A stretch of DNA of 64,000 bases, taken from assembly GCA_900696645.1 (NCBI GenBank), contig CAADGV010000005.1:62001-126000 (forward strand), written 5' to 3'. Origin of the DNA: an uncultured Chlorobiota bacterium (lineage in GTDB: Bacteria; Bacteroidota; Ignavibacteria; UBA10030; UBA6906). The notes under the pieces are model-generated. The model made no database searches, was not told the DNA's origin, and saw nothing but the letters and a program-made list of their open reading frames with translations. Positions 11,006 through 21,134 of the stretch are shown here, one piece after another. The translations under genes were made by a program, and so were the position numbers. Each line of letters begins with the position of its first letter. Positions within the stretch are counted from its first letter, which is position 1.

Positions 11006-11760
11006 TGAACGCCGTTGCCATCATCCCTGCCCGGTATGCATCACAGCGGCTTCCGGCAAAACCGCTTGCCGATATCGGCGGCAAGCCGATGATTCAGCAT
11101 GTGTATGAGAAGGCGGCACAAGCAACTCTCGCGGGCAGGGTTCTCGTTGCCACCGATGATCGCCGCATTGTTGAAGCCGTTGAGGCGTTCGGCGGAACTG
11201 CCGTGATGACACCGGCTGATCTGCAAAGCGGCACAGACAGGATTGCATTTGCTGCACGGAGCATTTCGGATGCCGACATTGTTGTGAACGTGCAGGGCGA
11301 TGAACCGCTGATCGCCCCCGAGATGATCGACGAAGGGATTCGCGTCGTTGCCGAAAGCGATGCATTGGTCGGAACTCTGGTCAGGAAAATCGAGCAAGAG
11401 GCGGAGCTGTTCAATCCCAATGTAGTCAAGGTCGCCCTCCGAAAAGACGGCACATGCCTCTATTTCTCCCGATCACCAATTCCGTTCGGCAGGGATTTGG
11501 CGCAACACGATTGGCTGAAGCATACACCTTACTACAAGCATATCGGGCTGTATGTGTTCAGGCGGGATTTCCTGCTCCGGTATCCGTCACTCCCGCAAAC
11601 GCCGCTTGAACTTGCCGAGAAGCTTGAGCAGTTGCGGATTCTCGAACATGGTTTTGCGATCCGGGCCGCTGTTACAGAATACGACAGCGTCCCCGTTGAT
11701 ACGGAGGACGATCTGAAACGTATCCGGCAAATCTATCAACAACAATATGAACGACGCTGA
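11002..11760 (+). CDS. kdsB: 3-deoxy-manno-octulosonate cytidylyltransferase
   Basis: IIPARYASQRLPAKPLADIGGKPMIQHVYE, VNVQGDEPLI; ATGA overlap with gatC. Confidence 0.95.
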   Translation: MMNAVAIIPARYASQRLPAKPLADIGGKPMIQHVYEKAAQATLAGRVLVATDDRRIVEAVEAFGGTAVMTPADLQSGTDRIAFAARSISDADIVVNVQGDEPLIAPEMIDEGIRVVAESDALVGTLVRKIEQEAELFNPNVVKVALRKDGTCLYFSRSPIPFGRDLAQHDWLKHTPYYKHIGLYVFRRDFLLRYPSLPQTPLELAEKLEQLRILEHGFAIRAAVTEYDSVPVDTEDDLKRIRQIYQQQYERR

Positions 11761-12382
11761 CATCAAGAAAGGATTCTGGGCGGAAGTGCGCACGACGTTC
11801 TTCCGCGGCGTTGTCGTCATCATACCTCTCGGGCTTACCTACTGGTTCTTCAGCTCACTGCTGAACGCCATCGACGGAATTTTCTCCCCCATTCTTGAAG
11901 ACTGGTTGGGCCGCAGCATTCCCGGGCTCGGTTTCATGACAATGGTCGTGCTCGTATTCCTTATTGGTCTGCTGACAAGAAATCTCGTCGGAAGAGTTCT
12001 GTTCAACGGCTTTGAAAATCTCCTCAAACAAATTCCGTTTGTTCGATCGGTGTACAGTGCCATCAAGGATCTTGTCGGGGCATTCACAATCGGTGGCAAA
12101 GGAAAGACTTTCCGTGAAGTGGTGATGATTCAGTATCCGCGACCCGGATTGAATACGCTTGCGTTCGTAACGAATGAAATGTCTTTCTTTACGGCGGACA
12201 ATACAAAGGTTGAGTTCTACAATGTCTATATCCCGAATCCCCCAAACCCGACATCGGGATTGTTGATTCTCGTTCCAAAAGAACAAGCCGTAAAACTGAA
12301 CCTGACCATCGAGCAGGGATTGAAACTTGTCCTTTCAGGCGGGATTGTTTTGCCGGAACGGCTTGAAGAACGGAAGAGATGA
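11747..12382 (+). CDS. DUF502 family membrane protein
   Basis: FFRGVVVIIPLGLTYWFF..., GLGFMTMVVLVFLIGLLTRN, IPFVRSVYSAIKDLVGAF. Confidence 0.88.
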   Translation: MNDADIKKGFWAEVRTTFFRGVVVIIPLGLTYWFFSSLLNAIDGIFSPILEDWLGRSIPGLGFMTMVVLVFLIGLLTRNLVGRVLFNGFENLLKQIPFVRSVYSAIKDLVGAFTIGGKGKTFREVVMIQYPRPGLNTLAFVTNEMSFFTADNTKVEFYNVYIPNPPNPTSGLLILVPKEQAVKLNLTIEQGLKLVLSGGIVLPERLEERKR

Positions 12383-12484
12383 TCTGCGGATACTCTTCGG
12401 AACGTTCCTGGTTTTGTTTTGATTGACAACTAATCCCTTTGTGAAACCCTCGTGCCTTCGATTCTTCGTGGCATATTATTGTAG

Positions 12485-14107
<1,623 letters not shown>

Positions 14108-14182
14108 TAATAGAAAGTAGTGAACTTTGTCCGGTTATCGATTTCCTTTGACTAACATCTCTCATGACCTAATATTCAATTC

Positions 14183-15121
14183 TTGCATGATCACAGTAGA
14201 CGGTTTCTGAACATGTCACTCTTGCAACACCCATTGAGAACATTGGACCAGATAGAATGGTATCTGAGTTCGCGCGACAAGGAGCTGTTTCCCGGTGCTT
14301 TTCTCTTGTCTGCAGGTAATCTCGCCCGGCAGTTGCTTGAACAGATTCTCTTTATTCTTGCTTTCTACAGTGGAATGCCGCGAACCAGATTCCTTAAGTC
14401 ATCTAATCGTTTACGAACTGCGGATTCTATTTTGAAAGCGCTGAAGGAAGTGGACCCGGCCACCGGACATACATACATTGAACGTGCCCGCAAGAGAGGC
14501 CCATGCATTCAGAAACTAGCAAGGTTCCCAAGATCATTGAATCGATATAGAAGAATTTTCAATGAAACATCTCATTTCTCTAATCCTGGCGCTGGCCGGA
14601 AGTTCAAGGAAGACCATATTCGGCAATTTGTGAGCAGGTTTAGACACATTCTGGAGGAGGTTGACGCACACCTAATAACAGCTGCTGTAAACGACATTCG
14701 GTCAAACGGGTTCATCAGGGCTGTTCTCAGTAAAGATTCTTCAAACATTCCCGGCATCGAATACAAGGTGGTAGTAACACCAAACCTGATTACATACAAG
14801 GATGGTAAATTTTCCATGCGAACGCCAAGGATTCCGATACAAGTTGTTCCGAATTCTAAAGAAGTGCCGTATCGTTGGCGAAAGAGAGTAGTTGTTGTTC
14901 AACATTCAATCGGCATGGCATTATATTGTCAGATGTTGACAGAGTCAGGCGAGCCAATAAATATCTCGAATTTCCAGTCAGTAGTCGACGCTTTCGTGAA
15001 TAACTTGAGGGATCGCAAACGGCTGATCCGTCGGATGAAGAGGTTCGGAATAGCCGTTGAATTGGCTGAGCACCCTCTCAAACGAAAACTCTCTCATTCG
15101 GAGACAAGTAAAGGAGACTAA
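14183..15121 (+). CDS. Hypothetical protein; N-terminal region weakly HEPN-like
   Basis: 312 aa intact ORF; alpha-helical N-terminus with ETSHFSNPG segment; no confident family. Confidence 0.65.
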   Translation: MHDHSRRFLNMSLLQHPLRTLDQIEWYLSSRDKELFPGAFLLSAGNLARQLLEQILFILAFYSGMPRTRFLKSSNRLRTADSILKALKEVDPATGHTYIERARKRGPCIQKLARFPRSLNRYRRIFNETSHFSNPGAGRKFKEDHIRQFVSRFRHILEEVDAHLITAAVNDIRSNGFIRAVLSKDSSNIPGIEYKVVVTPNLITYKDGKFSMRTPRIPIQVVPNSKEVPYRWRKRVVVVQHSIGMALYCQMLTESGEPINISNFQSVVDAFVNNLRDRKRLIRRMKRFGIAVELAEHPLKRKLSHSETSKGD

Positions 15122-15124
15122 AAG

Positions 15125-15688
15125 ATGAAACCTCTTGCAATAAGTCTAGCCTTCCTTCTTCTGGCGTGCTCAGACCAACATCCTAATCAAACTAAGCCCC
15201 CAAAAGCGCTGTTTGATTTCTCAACCCCCGACAATACAATCAAATCAACGTGGAGAGTGAGCACTTGGAAAGATACGACTCAACTTGATACATCTGATTT
15301 CGAATTCTTTACATCGTCGCGTTTAGCGAGCGAACGCGAGAACAAGAAACAAATGATGAATACTTTACGCACCAAGCATCCGCAGAATGACAATTCGATC
15401 ACAGATGTTCAAATCAAGAGTGATTCCTATGCGGTTGTTGAGGCAAAGGAGTACTTTACGATTGCACAGAAAGATCCGTCCGAGCGAAGATACATTCTAT
15501 CAAAAGAGAATGGCAAATGGAAGATTGATGATTCACAGTATAAATGTTTCACATGCAAGGGTTCTGGTTTTGAAGAAGATTTTGACCAAAAACTCAGTGA
15601 TATAAAGCAGGGCCTTTATCGAACTGAACCAAAAAGGAAATGTACTAAGTGCAATCAGACAGGATGGGTGAGCCTGTACAAACATTAA
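15125..15688 (+). CDS. Putative lipoprotein with NTF2/DUF4878-like region and C-terminal DnaJ-type zinc motif
   Basis: Lipobox LLLACS; CFTCKGSGF...CTKCNQTGW cysteine pairs. Confidence 0.65.
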   Translation: MKPLAISLAFLLLACSDQHPNQTKPPKALFDFSTPDNTIKSTWRVSTWKDTTQLDTSDFEFFTSSRLASERENKKQMMNTLRTKHPQNDNSITDVQIKSDSYAVVEAKEYFTIAQKDPSERRYILSKENGKWKIDDSQYKCFTCKGSGFEEDFDQKLSDIKQGLYRTEPKRKCTKCNQTGWVSLYKH

Positions 15689-15813
15689 GCGAACCGGCCC
15701 CTTGCATAGTAACTTCGGCAAGAGGTGCCACGTCCTATTGCAACCGACCCATTGCAGAAGCAACAGCTTACCGATAGTTTTGATCTTTTAAGCATTCTTA
15801 CAATCTCACGTTC

Positions 15814-16557
15814 ATGTTCCTCCGCAAAGTCACGCCCGGCTCAACCAGCAGACTGACGATCGTCGATCACGGCGAAACGTACGGGCGGCACATTCTCAAA
15901 AAAGCCATCAACGGCTTGCGCATTGAAACATGCGTCGATCTGGGCTGCGGCGGCGGTGATGATCTGATGGTTGTTGCAGAACAAAACCCCCAGGCCGTTC
16001 TATACGGCATTGACTTCGGAGAGTGGAATTTTGAGAAACTCAAGGCACGGAACATCCACCCCCTCTCCGTTAACGTCGAGAAGGAGAAACTTCCCTTCGA
16101 GGACAACTCAATCGATCTCATCATTGCAAACCAGTTTTTCGAACATACAAAAGAGATTTTCTGGATCAACCACGAAGTCTTCCGCTGCCTGAAACCGGGC
16201 GGGCATCTCTTCTTCGGAACGCCCAACATCCTATCGCTGCACAACCGGATATTGATGCTATTCGGTTTTCATCCAACCCAACACAAACTCACCTCTGCAC
16301 ACGTCCGGCCGTTTTCGAAACGGGACGTGAGGGCACTCTATCATGATGTCGGCTCCGTCTTCTGCCGCATCCGGGGCTTCTGGGGCTCGCAGTTTTATCC
16401 TTTTCCCGGTAAGCTTGCGCTGCTTTTCTCATGGCTGCTACCAAGCATGTCGTTCTCCATCTTCTTTCTCATACAAAAGACGGGAGACTATCAACGCGAG
16501 TTTCTTGGCTGGCCGGGCAAGGCACAGTTGGAGACGAACTTCTTCATCGGAAGCTGA
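15814..16557 (+). CDS. Class I SAM-dependent methyltransferase
   Basis: CVDLGCGGGDD motif I, LPFEDNSIDLIIANQFFEH, LKPGGHLFFGTPN. Confidence 0.92.
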   Translation: MFLRKVTPGSTSRLTIVDHGETYGRHILKKAINGLRIETCVDLGCGGGDDLMVVAEQNPQAVLYGIDFGEWNFEKLKARNIHPLSVNVEKEKLPFEDNSIDLIIANQFFEHTKEIFWINHEVFRCLKPGGHLFFGTPNILSLHNRILMLFGFHPTQHKLTSAHVRPFSKRDVRALYHDVGSVFCRIRGFWGSQFYPFPGKLALLFSWLLPSMSFSIFFLIQKTGDYQREFLGWPGKAQLETNFFIGS

Positions 16558-16643
16558 GTCCCGCTAAAGCTGTATCCTTCCCTTTGAATTCCCCGTTGCT
16601 TCTTTCTATATTGAATTGAATTTCATATTCCAATCTCTGACTC

Positions 16644-18155
16644 ATGCCAACACTTGCTGCAATTGATGTCGGTTCCAACGGCATCCGCCTCATCGTCGGG
16701 AAGGTGAACGGCGACCGCAACATGCAGATCCTTGAAAACATCCGTGAAGCCGTGCGGCTCGGGCAGGATGTGTTCACAAAATCCGTCATTGCAGAAGAAA
16801 CAATCGACAAGGCGGCGGAGGCGTTCGCCCGATTCAAGTCAGTGATTGCCGTGCATGACGTGAAGTGGACGAAAGCCATTGCCACCAGTGCCGTGCGTGA
16901 AGCACAGAACAAGGATCTGTTTATTGACAGGATGGAGCAGGCAAGCGGCATCACGATCAATGTCGTTGACGGGGAAGAAGAGGCCGTTCTCATTCATCTT
17001 GCTGTTGCGTCGAAGATCAATCTGAAAAACAAACGCGCCATTCTCGTCGATATAGGCGGCGGAAGTACGGAGGTAACGCTTGTTGCCAACGGACAGATTC
17101 TCTCGACAGAAAGCTACAGGATGGGCACGGTACGCCTGCTGCAATTGCTTGAGGAGAAAAAACACGGCGAGAAGAAATTCAGTCAGCTTGTGCGCGAGTA
17201 CGTCGACGCGACGCAGAAGAGGATGAAGAAAGAACTCGGTGCAGAGAAAATCGACTTGTGCGTGGGAACGGGTGGAAACATCGAAGCACTCGGCGCGTTG
17301 CGTGTGCAACTCTTCGGCAAGGAACGGAATGATATTCTACAGGCGGATGAGCTCGATGCCCTCGTCAGGAAGTTGCAAAGCATGACGTATGAAGAGCGCA
17401 TCCGGCAATTGCTGCTTCGTCCCGACCGTGCCGACGTGATTGTTCCCGCGTCGATTGTTATCCAGAAGCTGGTAAAACGGGCCGGCGTGGATGAATTGCA
17501 CATCCCTTCCGTCGGGTTGAAAGACGGCCTGCTGATTGACATGGTGCAGGAGTTGTACGGAGAGAAGAAGACATCGTCACGCGATCAGGTGTTGACATCA
17601 GCGCTGCAACTCGGACGGAAATTTTCATTCGACGAGCAGCATGGACTTGCCGTAGCCCGGTATGCGATTCGTCTCTTTGACGAAACGCGAAGCCTCCACA
17701 ACCTCCCGATGGAATACCGTTTGCTGCTTGAGGTTGCCGCCCTGCTGCACGACATAGGCCACTTCATCAACATGATCGACCATCACAAGCATACCCTCTA
17801 TCTCCTTACAAAATCACCGGTTATCGGGCTCTCGAAGGCGCAGATAGCAATTGTGGCGAACGTCGCACGCTACCACCGGAAATCACTGCCGAAGCCGCAG
17901 CATGAGGCGTACAGTGTGCTCTCGTCGAAAGAGCGTGTAATCGTCTCGAAGCTTGCCGCTATTCTTCGTCTTGCAGATGCAATGGATAACGAGCATGCGA
18001 CGAAGGTCGAGGATTTTACTGTCGAGTACAAGAAACCGAGGTTCATCCTCACATTGAAAGGCGAAGGCGATTTGCTGCTTGAGAAGTGGGCGTTGATGAA
18101 GAAAGCAGCAATGTTCGAGGAAGTGTACAGCGTGAAGCTTTCCATAAATGACTAA
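16644..18155 (+). CDS. Ppx/GppA family phosphatase with C-terminal HD domain
   Basis: AAIDVGSNGIRLIVG, VDIGGGSTEV, LLHDIGHFINMIDHHKHTLYLL. Confidence 0.94.
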   Translation: MPTLAAIDVGSNGIRLIVGKVNGDRNMQILENIREAVRLGQDVFTKSVIAEETIDKAAEAFARFKSVIAVHDVKWTKAIATSAVREAQNKDLFIDRMEQASGITINVVDGEEEAVLIHLAVASKINLKNKRAILVDIGGGSTEVTLVANGQILSTESYRMGTVRLLQLLEEKKHGEKKFSQLVREYVDATQKRMKKELGAEKIDLCVGTGGNIEALGALRVQLFGKERNDILQADELDALVRKLQSMTYEERIRQLLLRPDRADVIVPASIVIQKLVKRAGVDELHIPSVGLKDGLLIDMVQELYGEKKTSSRDQVLTSALQLGRKFSFDEQHGLAVARYAIRLFDETRSLHNLPMEYRLLLEVAALLHDIGHFINMIDHHKHTLYLLTKSPVIGLSKAQIAIVANVARYHRKSLPKPQHEAYSVLSSKERVIVSKLAAILRLADAMDNEHATKVEDFTVEYKKPRFILTLKGEGDLLLEKWALMKKAAMFEEVYSVKLSIND

Positions 18156-19092
18156 GCGAGGCAAACAATCGGGATCGGGCAAAAAACCAAATCCGCGAAA
18201 TACTCCTTTGCGTCGCACACCGCGGATCGGCACAATTCTGATCAACTCGCTCGAACAGCGGTGGCGAAAGTACTTGAAAGAACTCCGCCGATGCAAGCGG
18301 GTGTTTTCGGAGGAGGCCGTTCACGACGTACGTGTGGCAACGCGACGGCTGATCTCAACGTTGATGATTATCGAGATTGTCTATCCTGACCGGAATGTGC
18401 GGAAAATCGAGCGCAGATTGAAGCGGCTATTCGATTCGATGAGCCCCTTGCGGGATACACAGGTACAACTTCTCACACTGCAAGAAAAGGTGATCGAGTA
18501 TCCTGAGTTGGAGACCTTGCAGACTGTTCTTAAAGTCCGCGAGCGAAACCTGATGAATTCCATCTCGCGAAGAATTTCAAAAATCGATACGCTCTCAATG
18601 GGAAGATCGCTTCGCGGATTGAAGGAAGGGCTTCGCCGGCATTTCTCACGCCCGATGATGGGGGAGATCGGGTGGAATGCCGTGCTCGGCTCGGCGCTGG
18701 GACGTTTCAATGCAGCCGTGTGGGCGAAGGAACGCATTCTTCCCTCCCGGCCCGCAACAATTCACCGGGCACGCATTGCATTCAAGAAATTCCGCTACAC
18801 GCTGGAAGCGATCGCGCCTATGCTGCCTGCCGCGGACAAACGCATCTTGAAAGCGATGGATGAGTATCAGACACGCATGGGAAACATACAGGATGCTCGA
18901 GTCCTTGCCAACCTCGTCATCCGCTTCGCACAGCAACGTCCGCCGGCATTGCGCAGAAGACTTGCCGGCTTCCGCCGTGAGCTGGTTGCCCGGCAGAAGG
19001 AATTGATCTCATTCTACGAACAATCGGCAGACGACTTGTACAATCTCCGCAAGCCGATGTTGAATTCGAAGCAGCAAGGAAGAATACAATGA
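18148..19092 (+). CDS. CHAD domain-containing protein
   Basis: VHDVRVATRRLISTL, IHRARIAFKKFRYTLE; conserved basic/histidine helices. Confidence 0.92.
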   Translation: MTKRGKQSGSGKKPNPRNTPLRRTPRIGTILINSLEQRWRKYLKELRRCKRVFSEEAVHDVRVATRRLISTLMIIEIVYPDRNVRKIERRLKRLFDSMSPLRDTQVQLLTLQEKVIEYPELETLQTVLKVRERNLMNSISRRISKIDTLSMGRSLRGLKEGLRRHFSRPMMGEIGWNAVLGSALGRFNAAVWAKERILPSRPATIHRARIAFKKFRYTLEAIAPMLPAADKRILKAMDEYQTRMGNIQDARVLANLVIRFAQQRPPALRRRLAGFRRELVARQKELISFYEQSADDLYNLRKPMLNSKQQGRIQ

Positions 19093-19598
19093 ATCTCTAC
19101 ATACTTCGTCATGCAATCGCCGAGGAGCGCAGCCGTGAAAAGTGGCCCGACGACTCTCTCCGTCCCCTCACGACAAAAGGGAAGAAGCGCATGCGTCACA
19201 TTGCGGAGGGTATGCAGGTTCTCCGCCTTTCGTTCGATGTTATCTACACAAGCCCGTACACGCGGGCGCGGGAAACCGCCGACATCGTTGTTGAAGTATT
19301 CAACGCCGCAAAGAAGCTTCGCGAAACCGATACACTGGCGGTTGACGGCGATCCTGAAGAACTCATTCGTCTCATCAACAGCGCGAAGAATGAGTTCTGT
19401 AATGTGTTGCTTGTCGGACATGAACCGTACCTCAGCGAATTGATCTCCACTTTGCTTGTCGGCGATTCGAGCCTGCCGCTGACAATGAAGAAGGGTGGAA
19501 TCTGCAAACTCAGCGTCGGCAATCTGAAATACGGTGCCTGTGCATCACTGGATTGGCTTCTGCCGCCATCTGTTTCAATGCAGATCGGGCATTCATGA
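19089..19598 (+). CDS. sixA: Phosphohistidine phosphatase SixA family
   Basis: LRHAIAEE RHG motif, TSPYTRARETADIV, VGHEPYLSELIS. Confidence 0.92.
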   Translation: MNLYILRHAIAEERSREKWPDDSLRPLTTKGKKRMRHIAEGMQVLRLSFDVIYTSPYTRARETADIVVEVFNAAKKLRETDTLAVDGDPEELIRLINSAKNEFCNVLLVGHEPYLSELISTLLVGDSSLPLTMKKGGICKLSVGNLKYGACASLDWLLPPSVSMQIGHS

Positions 19599-20434
19599 TG
19601 AAGGTTCTCGCCATGGCCTTTCTCGCTCTCCCGCTTCTCATACATACGGAGCAGAAGCCGGAAGCCAAAGCGGCTCTCTCCGATTATGATCTCTCCGACA
19701 AGAAGCCGCAACAATTCATTCTGCCCCACAAACTCGGAGAAGCGTCGGGATTGGCAATGACGGACGACGGACGGCTGTTCTGTCACGATGACGAGCGTGC
19801 CGTGGTGTATCAGATTGACTATTCGAACGGCGTGATTGTCAAACAATTCTCGCTCGGCAGATTTGGTGTGAGGGGAGATTTTGAGGATATCGCTGTGGCG
19901 GGAAAGTTGTTCTATCTTGTCGAAAGCAACGGCACGATCTATGAATTCCCGGAAGCCGGAAACGGGCAAACGGTTGAGTTTAGAATGTACAAGACGCCAT
20001 TGACAACACAGAACGACGTTGAAGGACTTGAGTACGATCCCGAAACACATTCTCTGCTGCTTGCGTGCAAAGAATTTCCCGGCAAGGGATATGAAGGGAA
20101 CAGGGCAGTATATTCCTTCTCTCTCAAAACAAAACAACTTTCTGCAACGCCACGCTTTCTCATCTCTCTCAAGGAAATCCGCGCAAAGGAGTTCAGACCT
20201 TCGGGCATTGCGCGCCATCCGAAAACGGGAACGTTCTTCATCATCGCAGCTCGTGGCAGCACCATTATCGAGATTTCCAAAGAGGGAAAAATTCTCGACC
20301 GGCAGTCTATCAACAAAAACGTGAATACGCATCCCGAAGGAATCACCTTTGCGCCGGATCTCACACTCATACTTTGCAACGACGGACAAGGAAAGCGCGG
20401 CACATTGACACTGTACCCGAGAACGAAGCGGTGA
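19595..20434 (+). CDS. SdiA-regulated-like beta-propeller protein, secreted
   Basis: Signal peptide; EASGLAMTDDGRLFCHDDERAVVYQID, FEDIAV, VEGLEYDP; internal ATG start overlapping sixA stop. Confidence 0.72.
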   Translation: MMKVLAMAFLALPLLIHTEQKPEAKAALSDYDLSDKKPQQFILPHKLGEASGLAMTDDGRLFCHDDERAVVYQIDYSNGVIVKQFSLGRFGVRGDFEDIAVAGKLFYLVESNGTIYEFPEAGNGQTVEFRMYKTPLTTQNDVEGLEYDPETHSLLLACKEFPGKGYEGNRAVYSFSLKTKQLSATPRFLISLKEIRAKEFRPSGIARHPKTGTFFIIAARGSTIIEISKEGKILDRQSINKNVNTHPEGITFAPDLTLILCNDGQGKRGTLTLYPRTKR

Positions 20435-20439
20435 AGCCC

Positions 20440-21114
20440 ATGACTCAAGCCGAAGACTTCAACAACAACGCTTCCATCATTGCCGCAACGGCAGAACGCG
20501 TCAAAGCAAGACTCTCGGGCGAAGGTTCGGGGCATGATTGGTTTCACGTTGAGCGTGTTTGGAGGAATGCGCGGCGCATCGGAGCGGGAGAACAGGTTGA
20601 CATGTTCGTTGTCGAACTTGCCGCGCTACTCCACGACATTGCCGACTGGAAGTTTGCCGGAGGAGATGATTCCGCCGGTCCGCGGGAGGCCCGGGCATGG
20701 CTCGAGAGTTTGCACGTTGATGAGGGGACGATTGCGCATGTTTGCGACATTATCAAGAATTTGTCGTTCAAAGGGGCCAGAGTGAAAAGCGAAATGAAGA
20801 CCCGCGAAGGCATGGTGGTTCAGGATGCTGACAGACTCGACGCACTCGGCGCCATCGGCATTGCGCGGGCATTTGCTTACGGCGGACACAAGGGGAGCGA
20901 GCTCTACAACCCGGACGTAAAGCCTGAGTTTCATGCATCGTTTGAAGATTACAAGCGCAGCAGGGGAAACACCATCAACCATTTTTATGAGAAATTGCTG
21001 CTCCTGAAAGAGTTGATGAATACTGAGACGGCAATACAGATTGCAGAACAGCGGCACAAGGTTATGGAAAATTTTCTTGAGCAGTTTCTTGCCGAATGGA
21101 ACGGCACACGCTGA
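20440..21114 (+). CDS. HD domain-containing phosphohydrolase (YedJ-like)
   Basis: GHDWFHVERVWRNARRI, LAALLHDIADWKF, VVQDADRLDALGAIGIARAF; GTG at 20431 is an alternative start. Confidence 0.9.
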   Translation: MTQAEDFNNNASIIAATAERVKARLSGEGSGHDWFHVERVWRNARRIGAGEQVDMFVVELAALLHDIADWKFAGGDDSAGPREARAWLESLHVDEGTIAHVCDIIKNLSFKGARVKSEMKTREGMVVQDADRLDALGAIGIARAFAYGGHKGSELYNPDVKPEFHASFEDYKRSRGNTINHFYEKLLLLKELMNTETAIQIAEQRHKVMENFLEQFLAEWNGTR

Positions 21115-21134
21115 TGTAACGTGGAGTACTAACA

